Shown one piece after another: positions 1-6,029 of a DNA stretch of 10,310 nucleotides. A program made the translations under genes and the position numbers. This DNA comes from Patescibacteria group bacterium (GTDB lineage: Bacteria; Patescibacteria; Microgenomatia; Daviesbacterales; UBA10151): NCBI GenBank assembly GCA_023380995.1, contig JAMCTD010000027.1:1-10310 (forward strand). Direction: 5' to 3'. Under the pieces are notes generated by a model. That model worked only from the letters and a program-made list of their open reading frames with translations, did not search any database and was not told the DNA's origin. The first letter of the stretch is position 1. Each line of letters starts with the position of its first letter.

Positions 1-585
1 GTAACTGTTCCTCAAGACGAGAGAGAAAGCAAAAGGAGTTTGAAACATTATTTTGAGGTAAAAGCAGAATTTAGTAAAAACCAAACCGTTGAAATTTATT
101 CCCCTTATGATGGGTATGTATCCAGTCTGCGTTCAGCTCCGGAAGAAGGTCTTGAAGGAGAAATTTGGATTGTTCCCAAAAGAAATCTTCCAATACTGCC
201 GCCTTTTGAGGCTTGGCAATTTAGTGTTCAGCATATAGATATAAGGGATGGCTTGAAGATGGGGAGTGAAGTTAAAGCAGGAGAGAAGATTGGGTATGCG
301 GCATTTTCAGAAGGAAGGATACCGACTTTTGATATTGTTTATGGAAAGATGGCTTTTCCTCCTATTCCCCAGAAGATTGATAACTGGAGCTCGCCGTTTT
401 CAGATTTGGATTCTGTTTTTAACCATATGTCAGAAAGTGTATTTGCGAAGTATCAGCAAAAAGGTTTATCCAAAGAAAAGGTAATTTTCAGTAAAGAAGC
501 AAGAGATCAAAACCCCTGCGTATACAAAGATAATGGGCCATACTTTACTGATGATAGTTCTGATAATTGGGCAACACTCCAATGA
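1..585 (+). CDS. Hypothetical protein with degenerate M23/lipoyl-like beta-barrel region (5' partial)
   Basis: The reading frame is open to the left edge, so the N-terminus is missing. The first in-frame start-like codon, TTG at 40, lies only one base after a GGAG and is not a convincing start. Near the start of the visible part is a segment with 'YSPYDGYVSSL', then a stretch with 'QHIDIRDGLKMG' and 'VKAGEKIGYA'. That order is the pattern of the beta-barrel shared by lysostaphin-type M23 peptidases and biotinyl/lipoyl domains (H-[IL]...G..V.AG..IG). Where an active M23 enzyme has the HxH strand, this protein has 'TFDIVYG', so zinc-dependent peptidase activity looks lost. The tail after about residue 135 is polar with no recognised domain. 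A binding or structural role in the envelope is possible. The family assignment is by eye and modest; the coding call is firm. Confidence 0.7.
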   Translation, partial: VTVPQDERESKRSLKHYFEVKAEFSKNQTVEIYSPYDGYVSSLRSAPEEGLEGEIWIVPKRNLPILPPFEAWQFSVQHIDIRDGLKMGSEVKAGEKIGYAAFSEGRIPTFDIVYGKMAFPPIPQKIDNWSSPFSDLDSVFNHMSESVFAKYQQKGLSKEKVIFSKEARDQNPCVYKDNGPYFTDDSSDNWATLQ

Positions 586-587
586 TC
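562..587 (+). terminator. Possible weak hairpin terminator over the stop codon
   Basis: GATAATTGG (562-570) can pair with CCAATGATC (579-587) around an 8-nt loop, giving eight pairs and one A-G mismatch. Only TTAATT follows rather than a real T-run, so intrinsic termination here is only a possibility. Confidence 0.25.
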
Positions 588-607
588 TTAATTCCTGGAT
601 TAAATTC

Positions 608-641
608 CCCAAAAATAAAAATTACTAGCTAAAATCCCCCA
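608..641 (+). repeat. Left copy of 34-bp direct repeat flanking the DUF3800 cassette
   Basis: The 34 bases are identical to 1487-1520 and in the same orientation. The repeat starts CCCAAAAATAAAA, has ACTAGCT in its middle and ends AAAATCCCCCA. A shorter shared word, TGGATTAA, lies just before both copies (596-603 and 1458-1465), so the homologous stretch is longer but interrupted on the right by about 20 extra bases. It sits between the upstream gene's stop and the DUF3800 start, so it also forms most of the 5' flank of that gene. Confidence 0.9.
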
Positions 642-663
642 GAAGGTTTAAAATTTTCTTGAA

Positions 664-1287
664 ATGCTTGTATTTATAGATGATTCTGGCGATCCTGGTT
701 TTAAACTTCAGACAGGTTCCAGTCCTTGTTTTGTAATTGCCCTGGTTATATTTGAGGATTCTCTGGAAGCAGAGAAAACCTCTCTTGCGATTAAAGAGTT
801 GCGACGGAAATTAAAAGTATCAGATATGTATGAATTCAAATTTAATAAGATGGATAGAAAATTTAAAGATAAGTTTATAGAAACTGTTATGAGTTTTAAA
901 TTTAGGATACGAGCGATAGTAGAAAGAAAAGAGGTAATTTATAGTCCAAGATTAAGGAATTATAAAGAAAACTTCTATAATTATATTATTATGCAGGTTT
1001 TGAAACAAAGCAAAAGAATAATTAAAAAGGCCAAGTTAAAGTTTGATAAACGAGGGGAACAATCACTGAGGGATCAGTTAAGGGTTTATTTAAGTAGAGA
1101 ACTAGATAATAAGAATAATAATATATTTAATGATCTTAAATTTGTTGATTCCAGACAAAATACACTAATTCAACTTGCTGATGTTGTTGCTGGAAGTATA
1201 AATTATTTTTATACAGGAAAGAGTAAGGTTTACTTAGAACTTTTTAGAAAAGCAGGTAGTGTGGAGGATATTTGGGATTTTAAATAA
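664..1287 (+). CDS. DUF3800 domain-containing protein
   Basis: A 207-residue protein with the expected order of DUF3800 landmarks. These are an N-terminal strand with D6-D7-S8-G9, 'YEFKF' at about 56-60, the 'KFDKRG' segment at about 126-131 (D128), and 'DSRQNTLIQLADVVAG' at about 162-177 carrying D162 and D173. The spaced acidic residues resemble an RNase H-like metal site, and I recall the family being placed near that fold, so a nuclease-like role is plausible but unproven. The length is typical and the ORF is intact. No good Shine-Dalgarno precedes ATG 664; a TAAAAT at 649-654 could be a -10 giving a very short leader. The gene is far AT-richer than its neighbours: G+C is 11 of 60 bases at both 841-900 and 1081-1140, against 31 of 60 at 3421-3480. 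It is followed immediately by a structured RNA and flanked by direct repeats, which suggests acquisition as a unit. Confidence 0.88.
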   Translation: MLVFIDDSGDPGFKLQTGSSPCFVIALVIFEDSLEAEKTSLAIKELRRKLKVSDMYEFKFNKMDRKFKDKFIETVMSFKFRIRAIVERKEVIYSPRLRNYKENFYNYIIMQVLKQSKRIIKKAKLKFDKRGEQSLRDQLRVYLSRELDNKNNNIFNDLKFVDSRQNTLIQLADVVAGSINYFYTGKSKVYLELFRKAGSVEDIWDFK

Positions 1288-1289
1288 TC

Positions 1290-1357
1290 GACCCTGCTTC
1301 CTATCCAAGCGTTGGCTTGGAACGCGCACCATACGGTGACAATTCGGAAACAGGGTC
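1290..1357 (+). ncRNA. Branched structured RNA element downstream of DUF3800 gene
   Basis: GACCCTG (1290-1296) pairs with CAGGGTC (1351-1357). After one C-A mismatch, TTCC (1298-1301) pairs with GGAA (1346-1349), making an 11-pair closing stem. Inside are two hairpins. TCCAAGC (1304-1310) pairs perfectly with GCTTGGA (1315-1321) over a GTTG loop, and CACC (1327-1330) pairs with GGTG (1335-1338) over ATAC. The result is a three-way junction starting three bases after the DUF3800 stop. The bases after it (TCTTTGTAATT) are not a proper T-run, so a simple terminator does not explain it. Structured RNA families named for adjacency to DUF3800 genes are known to me from the comparative-genomics literature; membership is inference here. 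The element is G+C-rich in an AT-rich setting. Strand is assumed from the gene; the stems would also form on the other strand. Confidence 0.65.
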
Positions 1358-1465
1358 TTTGTAATTAGTATTATAACACAAATTAATGTTATTGCCAAAT
1401 ATAACCCGAAGTAATAAGATTAAGAGATACAGTAAGTTATAGTTGACAGATTTTTAATGGATTAA

Positions 1466-1480
1466 CCCCCCCCAAAAAAA
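1466..1480 (+). repeat. C8A7 homopolymer tract
   Basis: Eight C followed directly by seven A. It lies in the roughly 20 extra bases that separate TGGATTAA from the 34-bp repeat on the right side of the cassette; the left side lacks it. Such tracts are prone to slippage, but it is intergenic. Confidence 0.85.
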
Positions 1481-1486
1481 TGTTTT

Positions 1487-1520
1487 CCCAAAAATAAAAA
1501 TTACTAGCTAAAATCCCCCA
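1487..1520 (+). repeat. Right copy of 34-bp direct repeat flanking the DUF3800 cassette
   Basis: Base-for-base identical to 608-641, with an 879-bp offset between the copies. Together they bracket the DUF3800 gene and the structured RNA. Recombination between them would remove both and leave one repeat between the upstream gene and the small membrane gene at 1615. Confidence 0.9.
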
Positions 1521-1601
1521 AAGTCATTACCTATTATTGTCAAACGATGTAATTTGTGAGAAAGTTTAATTAATAGGGATTTTTAAGGAAGTTGATTTTA
1601 G

Positions 1602-1610
1602 AAAGGAGGT
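1602..1610 (+). promoter_or_regulatory. Strong Shine-Dalgarno for the small gene at 1615
   Basis: AAAGGAGGT lies four bases before ATG 1615. It is one of only two near-perfect ribosome binding sites in the window and decides that the short ORF is real. Confidence 0.85.
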
Positions 1611-1614
1611 TGAT

Positions 1615-1791
1615 ATGCAAAAAATTGTTTTAGGTATTATAGCAGTTTTGGTTGTGATTGCAGCAGCTTATGGAGTTTACTCATTTGTTAACGGAGGTGG
1701 ACTAACTGGCCAAGTTTCACCAATGAAACCGGTCCAGCCGGTTCAACCAGTTGCTCCTGTGCAACCTGTAGAGCCGATTCAGCCTCAATAA
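1615..1791 (+). CDS. Small single-pass membrane protein with Pro-Val-Gln repeat tail
   Basis: A 58-residue protein too short for many gene callers. An excellent AAAGGAGGT and an intact frame to TAA support it. Residues 4-24 form one hydrophobic helix ('IVLGIIAVLVVIAAAYGVY'). A short Gly-rich turn follows, and from about residue 35 the tail is built from P-V-Q-P / P-V-A-P / P-V-E-P units to the end. No family is recognised. Such a tail would be extended and could span or contact the cell wall, which is inference. The stop lies only 9 bases from the stop of the convergent NHL gene, so the two transcripts probably overlap at their 3' ends. Confidence 0.78.
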   Translation: MQKIVLGIIAVLVVIAAAYGVYSFVNGGGLTGQVSPMKPVQPVQPVAPVQPVEPIQPQ

Positions 1792-1800
1792 ACTTTTACT

Positions 1801-3933
1801 TTAAGGGGAAACACTATACCGGAGCAGCCTGTCCGACCACTTAAACTCGCCTACCCAAAGGTAATGTCCGTCAAAGGCCATAAAATATGGTTGGAACAAT
1901 CCGTCTTGGGCGTTTGATGGGAGATTGCCCATCAGGTCTTTTTGCCCCAGCACAATATCCGGTAAATCATTAATGCTTTTAGGGAACTTGCTCCAGATTA
2001 AAACCCGGTGGTTACCTGTATCAGCTATAAACAAACGGTCTTGCCAAACAACTACACCCTGAGGAAGGTTAAACCTTAACTTTGGAGGGGGATTAAGGTT
2101 TCTGCCGCCTAAAATTAAAACAGGCTGTTGGTTGTTTTGTTGGATCGGCAGTTCCCATATTAAAATCCGGCTATTGTTGCTGTCGGCTACAGCCAGATGT
2201 TTTCCGTCTGTGGAAATTTGGGCAATACCTTTGCCTGGATCAAATGAAGAGTTAGAATCCTTAGTTGACAATGTCAGGTCCGGTTGCTGTTTTCCTTTTT
2301 CAAACGAATCTTTGCTCCAAATTAAAACTTGGGCGTTTGCCGAATAATGGACATATATGTTTGTCTGGTCAACACTAATGCCGCTTGCTTTAAGGCTGGG
2401 TTGGTCCAGGGTAAAGTCAGGACGTTGGTTTTCCTGGGCAGGCAAACTGTTCCATTTCATGATGCCGTCTGATCCGGTGCAGTAAAGCTGGCTGTCAAAA
2501 GCACAGATTGTATTCCGGCCTGCCCCGATTTTAAAAATATCCGCATCTGCCAAGTTTTCATCCGGCAGCTTTTTATATATTTGGACTATGCCGTTATAAT
2601 CATCACCAACAATTAAGCTATTGCCATCAGTTACCGGAACCGGATTGTTACGTGAGTTACGCGCGACAAACCTATTGGTATCAAAATCTTTTTGTCCCAA
2701 AATAACATCAGGTGTGTCAGAGGATTTAGTGGGGAGCTTGTTGTATATTAAAACCCGGTTGTTATTACTATCGGCGACAAAAAGATGGGTACCGTCGCTG
2801 GATAATCCATATGGGCTTTGTAATGTTTGCCGGCTGGCTACATTGCTTTGGGTTCTGCTGCCCAGCATGAAATCAGGTTGCTGGTTGTCATTTAAAATGG
2901 GTTTAGTCCAAACATATATCTGGCTATCCATGGTGGCGTAGATATTGCCTTTTGCCAGAGTAACTCCGGTGGCCACCTTGGCCATGTTAGCAGCTTTGTA
3001 TATAAAATCAGCTTTTTGTCCACTGTTTTGAGGAAAATTCTTCCATACAAACATAGTATGGGCATTGTAATCACCTACTACCAGGTTTTGACCGTCAAAG
3101 CCGACTGACCGGGGCGTTTTCATATAAAGATACGGATCTTCTTTTTTCATATCCCCCGCGAACCTCTCTCCGAAACTACCCTGACCCAAAATCATCTCCG
3201 CTTCCTGATAATTGGCAGTAGGAACAGAGTCCCAAACCAGCAATGCCCCGTCCAAAGAAATCACCAATAATTTTCCGTTTTTAATCATTACGTCCCATGG
3301 CCACCAAAGATGCTTTTTTTGTCTGGTACTGGGGGTAATCTGAACTTGGTCGATCATAGCTTCAAGGTTTTGAGAAAAATCAGGCTGTCCGATGACTACA
3401 TCAGCGGGCTGGCCGTTTTTGGCCGGGAACTGGTTCCAGATTAACACCCTGTTGTTATAAGCATCAGCCACCGCCAGTTTTGTCCCATCGGTTGTGACTC
3501 CGGTTGGCCAACGAAGCTTATTGGGAGAAGTACCGGGGGAGTTTTGTGTCATATCTTCCTGGCCTAAAACTAAGTCTGCCGGGGTGTAGTTTTGGAGGGG
3601 AATACTATTCCAGATTAACACCCTGTTGTTATAGGTGTCGGAAACAATAAGCCTTTTTCCGTCGGAGGTAACCTTCATCGGGTGGTTCAAATTAGCTGGG
3701 CCACCGCTGTTATTAAAATTATCAGCATATAAAATTAAATCTGCTGCCTGGCCAGTTTTAAACCATCCTTCAGGTTTTGTAATGACTGATTTATAAGGTT
3801 TGGCCGGAGGAATATTTTTAAATTCGGATTGGTGAATCCAATTTAGGTTGTTGGGACTCTGCTTTAGGAATGTTTGAAAACCAAAATAGGCGATTACACC
3901 TATTGAAAGTAATAAAATTGTATATTTGACCAC
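1801..3933 (-). CDS. Membrane-anchored NHL-type beta-propeller protein, 12 blades
   Basis: The 710-residue protein starts at GTG 3933 with a hydrophobic N-terminal segment (about 4-23) that looks like a signal anchor, so the rest should lie outside the membrane. From about residue 64 to the end are twelve units. Each opens with a '[AP]D-hh-LGQ-D' strand and most close with '[VI]AD-x-NNRVLIWN' strands preceded by 'SDG..L'. These are NHL-repeat hallmarks; blades 3-5 and 8-9 are more divergent. Twelve blades would fit two six-bladed propellers, which is inference. NHL propellers usually bind proteins, nucleic acid or carbohydrate; no catalytic residues are evident. The gene runs opposite to all its neighbours. 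No Shine-Dalgarno is seen; a promoter placed right at the start codon suggests a leaderless message. The annotation as NHL-repeat protein is safe, the ligand unknown. Confidence 0.9.
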   Translation of the reverse strand: MVKYTILLLSIGVIAYFGFQTFLKQSPNNLNWIHQSEFKNIPPAKPYKSVITKPEGWFKTGQAADLILYADNFNNSGGPANLNHPMKVTSDGKRLIVSDTYNNRVLIWNSIPLQNYTPADLVLGQEDMTQNSPGTSPNKLRWPTGVTTDGTKLAVADAYNNRVLIWNQFPAKNGQPADVVIGQPDFSQNLEAMIDQVQITPSTRQKKHLWWPWDVMIKNGKLLVISLDGALLVWDSVPTANYQEAEMILGQGSFGERFAGDMKKEDPYLYMKTPRSVGFDGQNLVVGDYNAHTMFVWKNFPQNSGQKADFIYKAANMAKVATGVTLAKGNIYATMDSQIYVWTKPILNDNQQPDFMLGSRTQSNVASRQTLQSPYGLSSDGTHLFVADSNNNRVLIYNKLPTKSSDTPDVILGQKDFDTNRFVARNSRNNPVPVTDGNSLIVGDDYNGIVQIYKKLPDENLADADIFKIGAGRNTICAFDSQLYCTGSDGIMKWNSLPAQENQRPDFTLDQPSLKASGISVDQTNIYVHYSANAQVLIWSKDSFEKGKQQPDLTLSTKDSNSSFDPGKGIAQISTDGKHLAVADSNNSRILIWELPIQQNNQQPVLILGGRNLNPPPKLRFNLPQGVVVWQDRLFIADTGNHRVLIWSKFPKSINDLPDIVLGQKDLMGNLPSNAQDGLFQPYFMAFDGHYLWVGEFKWSDRLLRYSVSP

Positions 3934-3939
3934 TATCTA

Positions 3940-3969
3940 ATTATTAGCACCACTTAGAACACTTTTCAA
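3940..3969 (-). promoter_or_regulatory. Putative promoter of the NHL gene (leaderless layout)
   Basis: On the minus strand, TTGAAA (3969-3964), an 18-nt spacer and AATAAT (3945-3940) each match five of six consensus bases. Only six bases separate the -10 from GTG 3933, so transcription would start at or next to the start codon. Confidence 0.45.
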
Positions 3970-4033
3970 ACGGTAAGTAATTTTCTCTTACATTCCACAG
4001 ATTTCCTTATTGTGAATTAAATCTAAATTTTTA

Positions 4034-4062
4034 TTGACTCTTTATTAAGAGGGGTGTATCGT
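4034..4062 (+). promoter_or_regulatory. Putative promoter of the leader-propeller-Cys-repeat operon
   Basis: TTGACT (4034-4039), a 17-nt spacer and TATCGT (4057-4062). It is the best -35/-10 pair in the divergent intergenic region (3934-4076) and points at the operon starting at 4077; TAGAAT at 4062-4067 is a less well spaced alternative -10. Confidence 0.5.
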
Positions 4063-4076
4063 AGAATTAGGGAAAT

Positions 4077-4163
4077 ATGAAGATAGTACTGCCTAAAAAA
4101 ACAGTTGGCTTTTTATTTGGATATATCATTTATACAGAAGTTGTCCGCCGGAAAAACAAGTGA
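4077..4163 (+). CDS. 28-residue leader ORF coupled to the propeller gene
   Basis: ATG 4077 opens a frame of 28 codons ending in TGA at 4161-4163, inside the GTGA that also holds the GTG start (4160) of the next gene. AGGGA at 4069-4073 lies three bases before the ATG, a weak and close ribosome site. The peptide is basic with a short hydrophobic middle ('VGFLFGYIIY') and a basic end. It resembles no known leader; there is no run of a single amino acid to suggest attenuation. The likely role is translational coupling, since the downstream GTG has only a poor CGGAAA ahead of it. It may also be chance: 28 codons is short. Confidence 0.4.
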   Translation: MKIVLPKKTVGFLFGYIIYTEVVRRKNK

Positions 4164-6025
4164 AAATCATTAAACTTTTAATTCTTATTTTTTTGATTGG
4201 TTTAATTCCCAGCATTGTTTTTGCTGAATCAAAACCTCCATCTGGGCCGGGTCAGGTGATTCCTAAATTACCAAAAACTGCCAATGATCCAATTTTGGAA
4301 AATGGTGGAGTTTATCCAATGTGGGGGCCGCCCTGCCAAAGATATACGTACAATACAACTTATAAAGACAAACAAGGTAGGCCGCCGGAATATATTAAGA
4401 TGTATTTTAATGGTGACTGGATTATTCCTCAAAAAGAGAATCCAAATGATAATGATTTTAAAAAAGGCGTCCGGTATATTTACAAATTTGTCCCCAACAA
4501 AATCGGCAGTAACTTTTTCTTTTTCGAAGCCTCTAACGGTTTGGGCAAAACCAGAGAGGGAATTATTGATTCTCCGGGAAACGGGCCGGTGCTTTTTGAA
4601 TCGGATTTTTTACATAATGAAGTAGCTGTGATGGATAAATCAGGCAAAAAAGTTTTAGAATATCCGTTGCAGGATGAGTGGGTGGGAGGAGTAGCGTTGT
4701 CAAGTGATGGTAAATATTTAGCTGTTAAAACTTCGCGGAAGGTTTTATTGTTTGATACCGGTAAACCGGAAAAACCTGTTTGGGTTTACGGGCAGGATAC
4801 TGCCGGAGGAACAGTTGGCGGTGATGTTAAAGGAGGAGTGGCAATTTCCGGGGATGGTTCCAAGATTTTTGCCTCAAACGGCGGTATGGTTTTATTATTT
4901 AATAAATCCAGCAATCAACCTGTTTGGCAATATAATGCCGGTAATGCTTATAATGTGGCAATTTCTAAAAATGGAGAGTATGTTGGTGCAGCTACTGCCG
5001 GTTCAGAATCGGATCAAAACAGTAATTTATTAATTATCTGGAAAGTAGGATCATCCAAACCTTTGTGGCAGTATCATTCCTCGGGTAATTTCCATGACAT
5101 TGCCTTTTCCGAAGATGGCCAATATGTTGCCGGAACAACCGGCTGCCCAGACCGCCAGGCCTATATTTTCAGCAAAGATTCCAATAAACCGGTGATGATT
5201 TCGGGCAGGTTAACTTATGATTCGCCTATCCAACGGGCTAAAATTACCAAAGACGGCAGTTTTGCCAGTTTTACGACAGATGGCGGACCTGAATCTTCTA
5301 TGGTGGTGGCATTCTCCAAAAATTCCTCCAAACCATTATGGAAATTTACCAGTCCCACTTCCAAAGCTTCGAGGGCCATGGGTATGACTTCTGATGGAAG
5401 TTCAATTTTGGCAGCCAATACAGTTGGTGATGTTTATCTTTTAGATAAAGATGGTAAGCAGAAGTCTGAATGGCACCTAAATACTACTATTGGATCGGCG
5501 GATATTTCTGATGATGGTAGTCTAGCAGCTTTAGGAAGTACTGATAATAAAGTTCATATTTTGGATCCAAAAACAAAAAAGGATATTCCTGTTGAGTTTA
5601 AAGAATTTGTAGAAGAAGTGGCAGTGTCTAGCAATGGTAAATACATTGCGGCCGGGACGGGCGGTTCACCTTACTTTTTTGAAGAGATTTTATCTCCCAA
5701 CAGAAATAAGGTTTATGATTGCAAAACAGTGATTGAACCAAAGCCAATGAGTGAAGCATTAAGGGATACGGGAAACACCCCAAGTACATCTAATAATCAG
5801 CCTCAACAAGCAGAAAAAACAGGTTTAATACAACAGATCCTAAGCCTTCTCCTTCAATTATTGGGACAAAAGACAAACCAGTCTCAACCAGTCGGATCTT
5901 CAATTCAAAATCAACCTCAAGGGGAGAATAAACAAGGAACAGGTAAATGCGGAGATACTATTTGTGAGCCGGTTAATGGTGAGACAAAAGAAAATTGCCC
6001 CAAAGATTGTTCAGGCGGAAATTAA
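4160..6025 (+). CDS. Secreted beta-propeller protein with C-terminal Cys module
   Basis: The 621-residue protein begins with a clear signal peptide (cleavage likely after V-F-A, residue 22). Residues about 55-140 look like an extracellular beta-sandwich: 'YTYNTTYKD..GRPPEYIKMY', 'GVRYIYKF', 'GSNFFFFEASNG'. From about 145 to 520 are WD40/PQQ-like blades with recurring 'ISxDGxYhA', 'hhxFxKxSxxPhWxY' motifs, six or seven in number. A Gln/Asn-rich linker follows, then a hydrophobic/amphipathic helix (556-572), another linker, and a terminal 'CGDTICEP..GE..ENCPKDC' module with Cys 597, 602, 613 and 617. That Cys pattern is common at the ends of exported CPR and archaeal proteins. No enzyme signature is visible; a surface-binding or scaffold role is inferred. 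The GTG start is supported by the signal peptide and the GTGA overlap with the leader ORF. Confidence 0.88.
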   Translation: MKIIKLLILIFLIGLIPSIVFAESKPPSGPGQVIPKLPKTANDPILENGGVYPMWGPPCQRYTYNTTYKDKQGRPPEYIKMYFNGDWIIPQKENPNDNDFKKGVRYIYKFVPNKIGSNFFFFEASNGLGKTREGIIDSPGNGPVLFESDFLHNEVAVMDKSGKKVLEYPLQDEWVGGVALSSDGKYLAVKTSRKVLLFDTGKPEKPVWVYGQDTAGGTVGGDVKGGVAISGDGSKIFASNGGMVLLFNKSSNQPVWQYNAGNAYNVAISKNGEYVGAATAGSESDQNSNLLIIWKVGSSKPLWQYHSSGNFHDIAFSEDGQYVAGTTGCPDRQAYIFSKDSNKPVMISGRLTYDSPIQRAKITKDGSFASFTTDGGPESSMVVAFSKNSSKPLWKFTSPTSKASRAMGMTSDGSSILAANTVGDVYLLDKDGKQKSEWHLNTTIGSADISDDGSLAALGSTDNKVHILDPKTKKDIPVEFKEFVEEVAVSSNGKYIAAGTGGSPYFFEEILSPNRNKVYDCKTVIEPKPMSEALRDTGNTPSTSNNQPQQAEKTGLIQQILSLLLQLLGQKTNQSQPVGSSIQNQPQGENKQGTGKCGDTICEPVNGETKENCPKDCSGGN

Positions 6026-6029
6026 AAAA

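Larger units (their letters stand above)
1358..1601. other. Gene-free stretch between structured RNA and small membrane gene
   Basis: No coding frame or RNA gene is seen here. The stretch holds a TTGACA (1443-1448) with no matching -10 at 17 nt because a C-run lies there, the C8A7 tract (1466-1480) and the right copy of the 34-bp repeat (1487-1520). After the repeat there is only AT-rich sequence in which I cannot place a convincing promoter for the small gene at 1615. Confidence 0.6.

Noticed and set aside
40..585. Complete gene starting at TTG 40
   Set aside because: The frame is open to base 1, the GGAG at 35-38 is only one base from the TTG, and the barrel region begins right at the start, so the gene is better read as 5' truncated.
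1290..1357. tRNA or simple rho-independent terminator
   Set aside because: There is no T-loop consensus, no anticodon arm and no acceptor-like layout. For a terminator, the closing stem encloses two further hairpins and only TCTTT follows.
1443..1471. Promoter based on TTGACA at 1443
   Set aside because: At the proper spacing the -10 position falls in the C-run, and no TATAAT-like hexamer is found at 15-19 bases.
608..1520. CRISPR array or insertion sequence
   Set aside because: There are only two repeat copies, 879 bp apart with a gene between, and no spacer series. The enclosed protein is DUF3800, not a transposase, and the flanking repeats are direct, with no terminal inverted repeats seen.
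2621..2941. Plus-strand 106-codon ORF inside the NHL gene
   Set aside because: It lies antisense to well-conserved NHL blades, shows no domain and has repeated composition mirrored from the blades; it is a shadow frame. The same holds for 2132-2347, 4284-4625, 4752-5033, 5215-5418, 6821-7164, 7346-7567, 8629-8835 and 9366-9557.
5964..6029. N-terminal extension of the Cys-repeat protein from ATG 5964
   Set aside because: It would overlap the end of the propeller gene, including its conserved Cys module, and put a charged stretch ahead of a membrane helix. GTG 6030 fits operon spacing.
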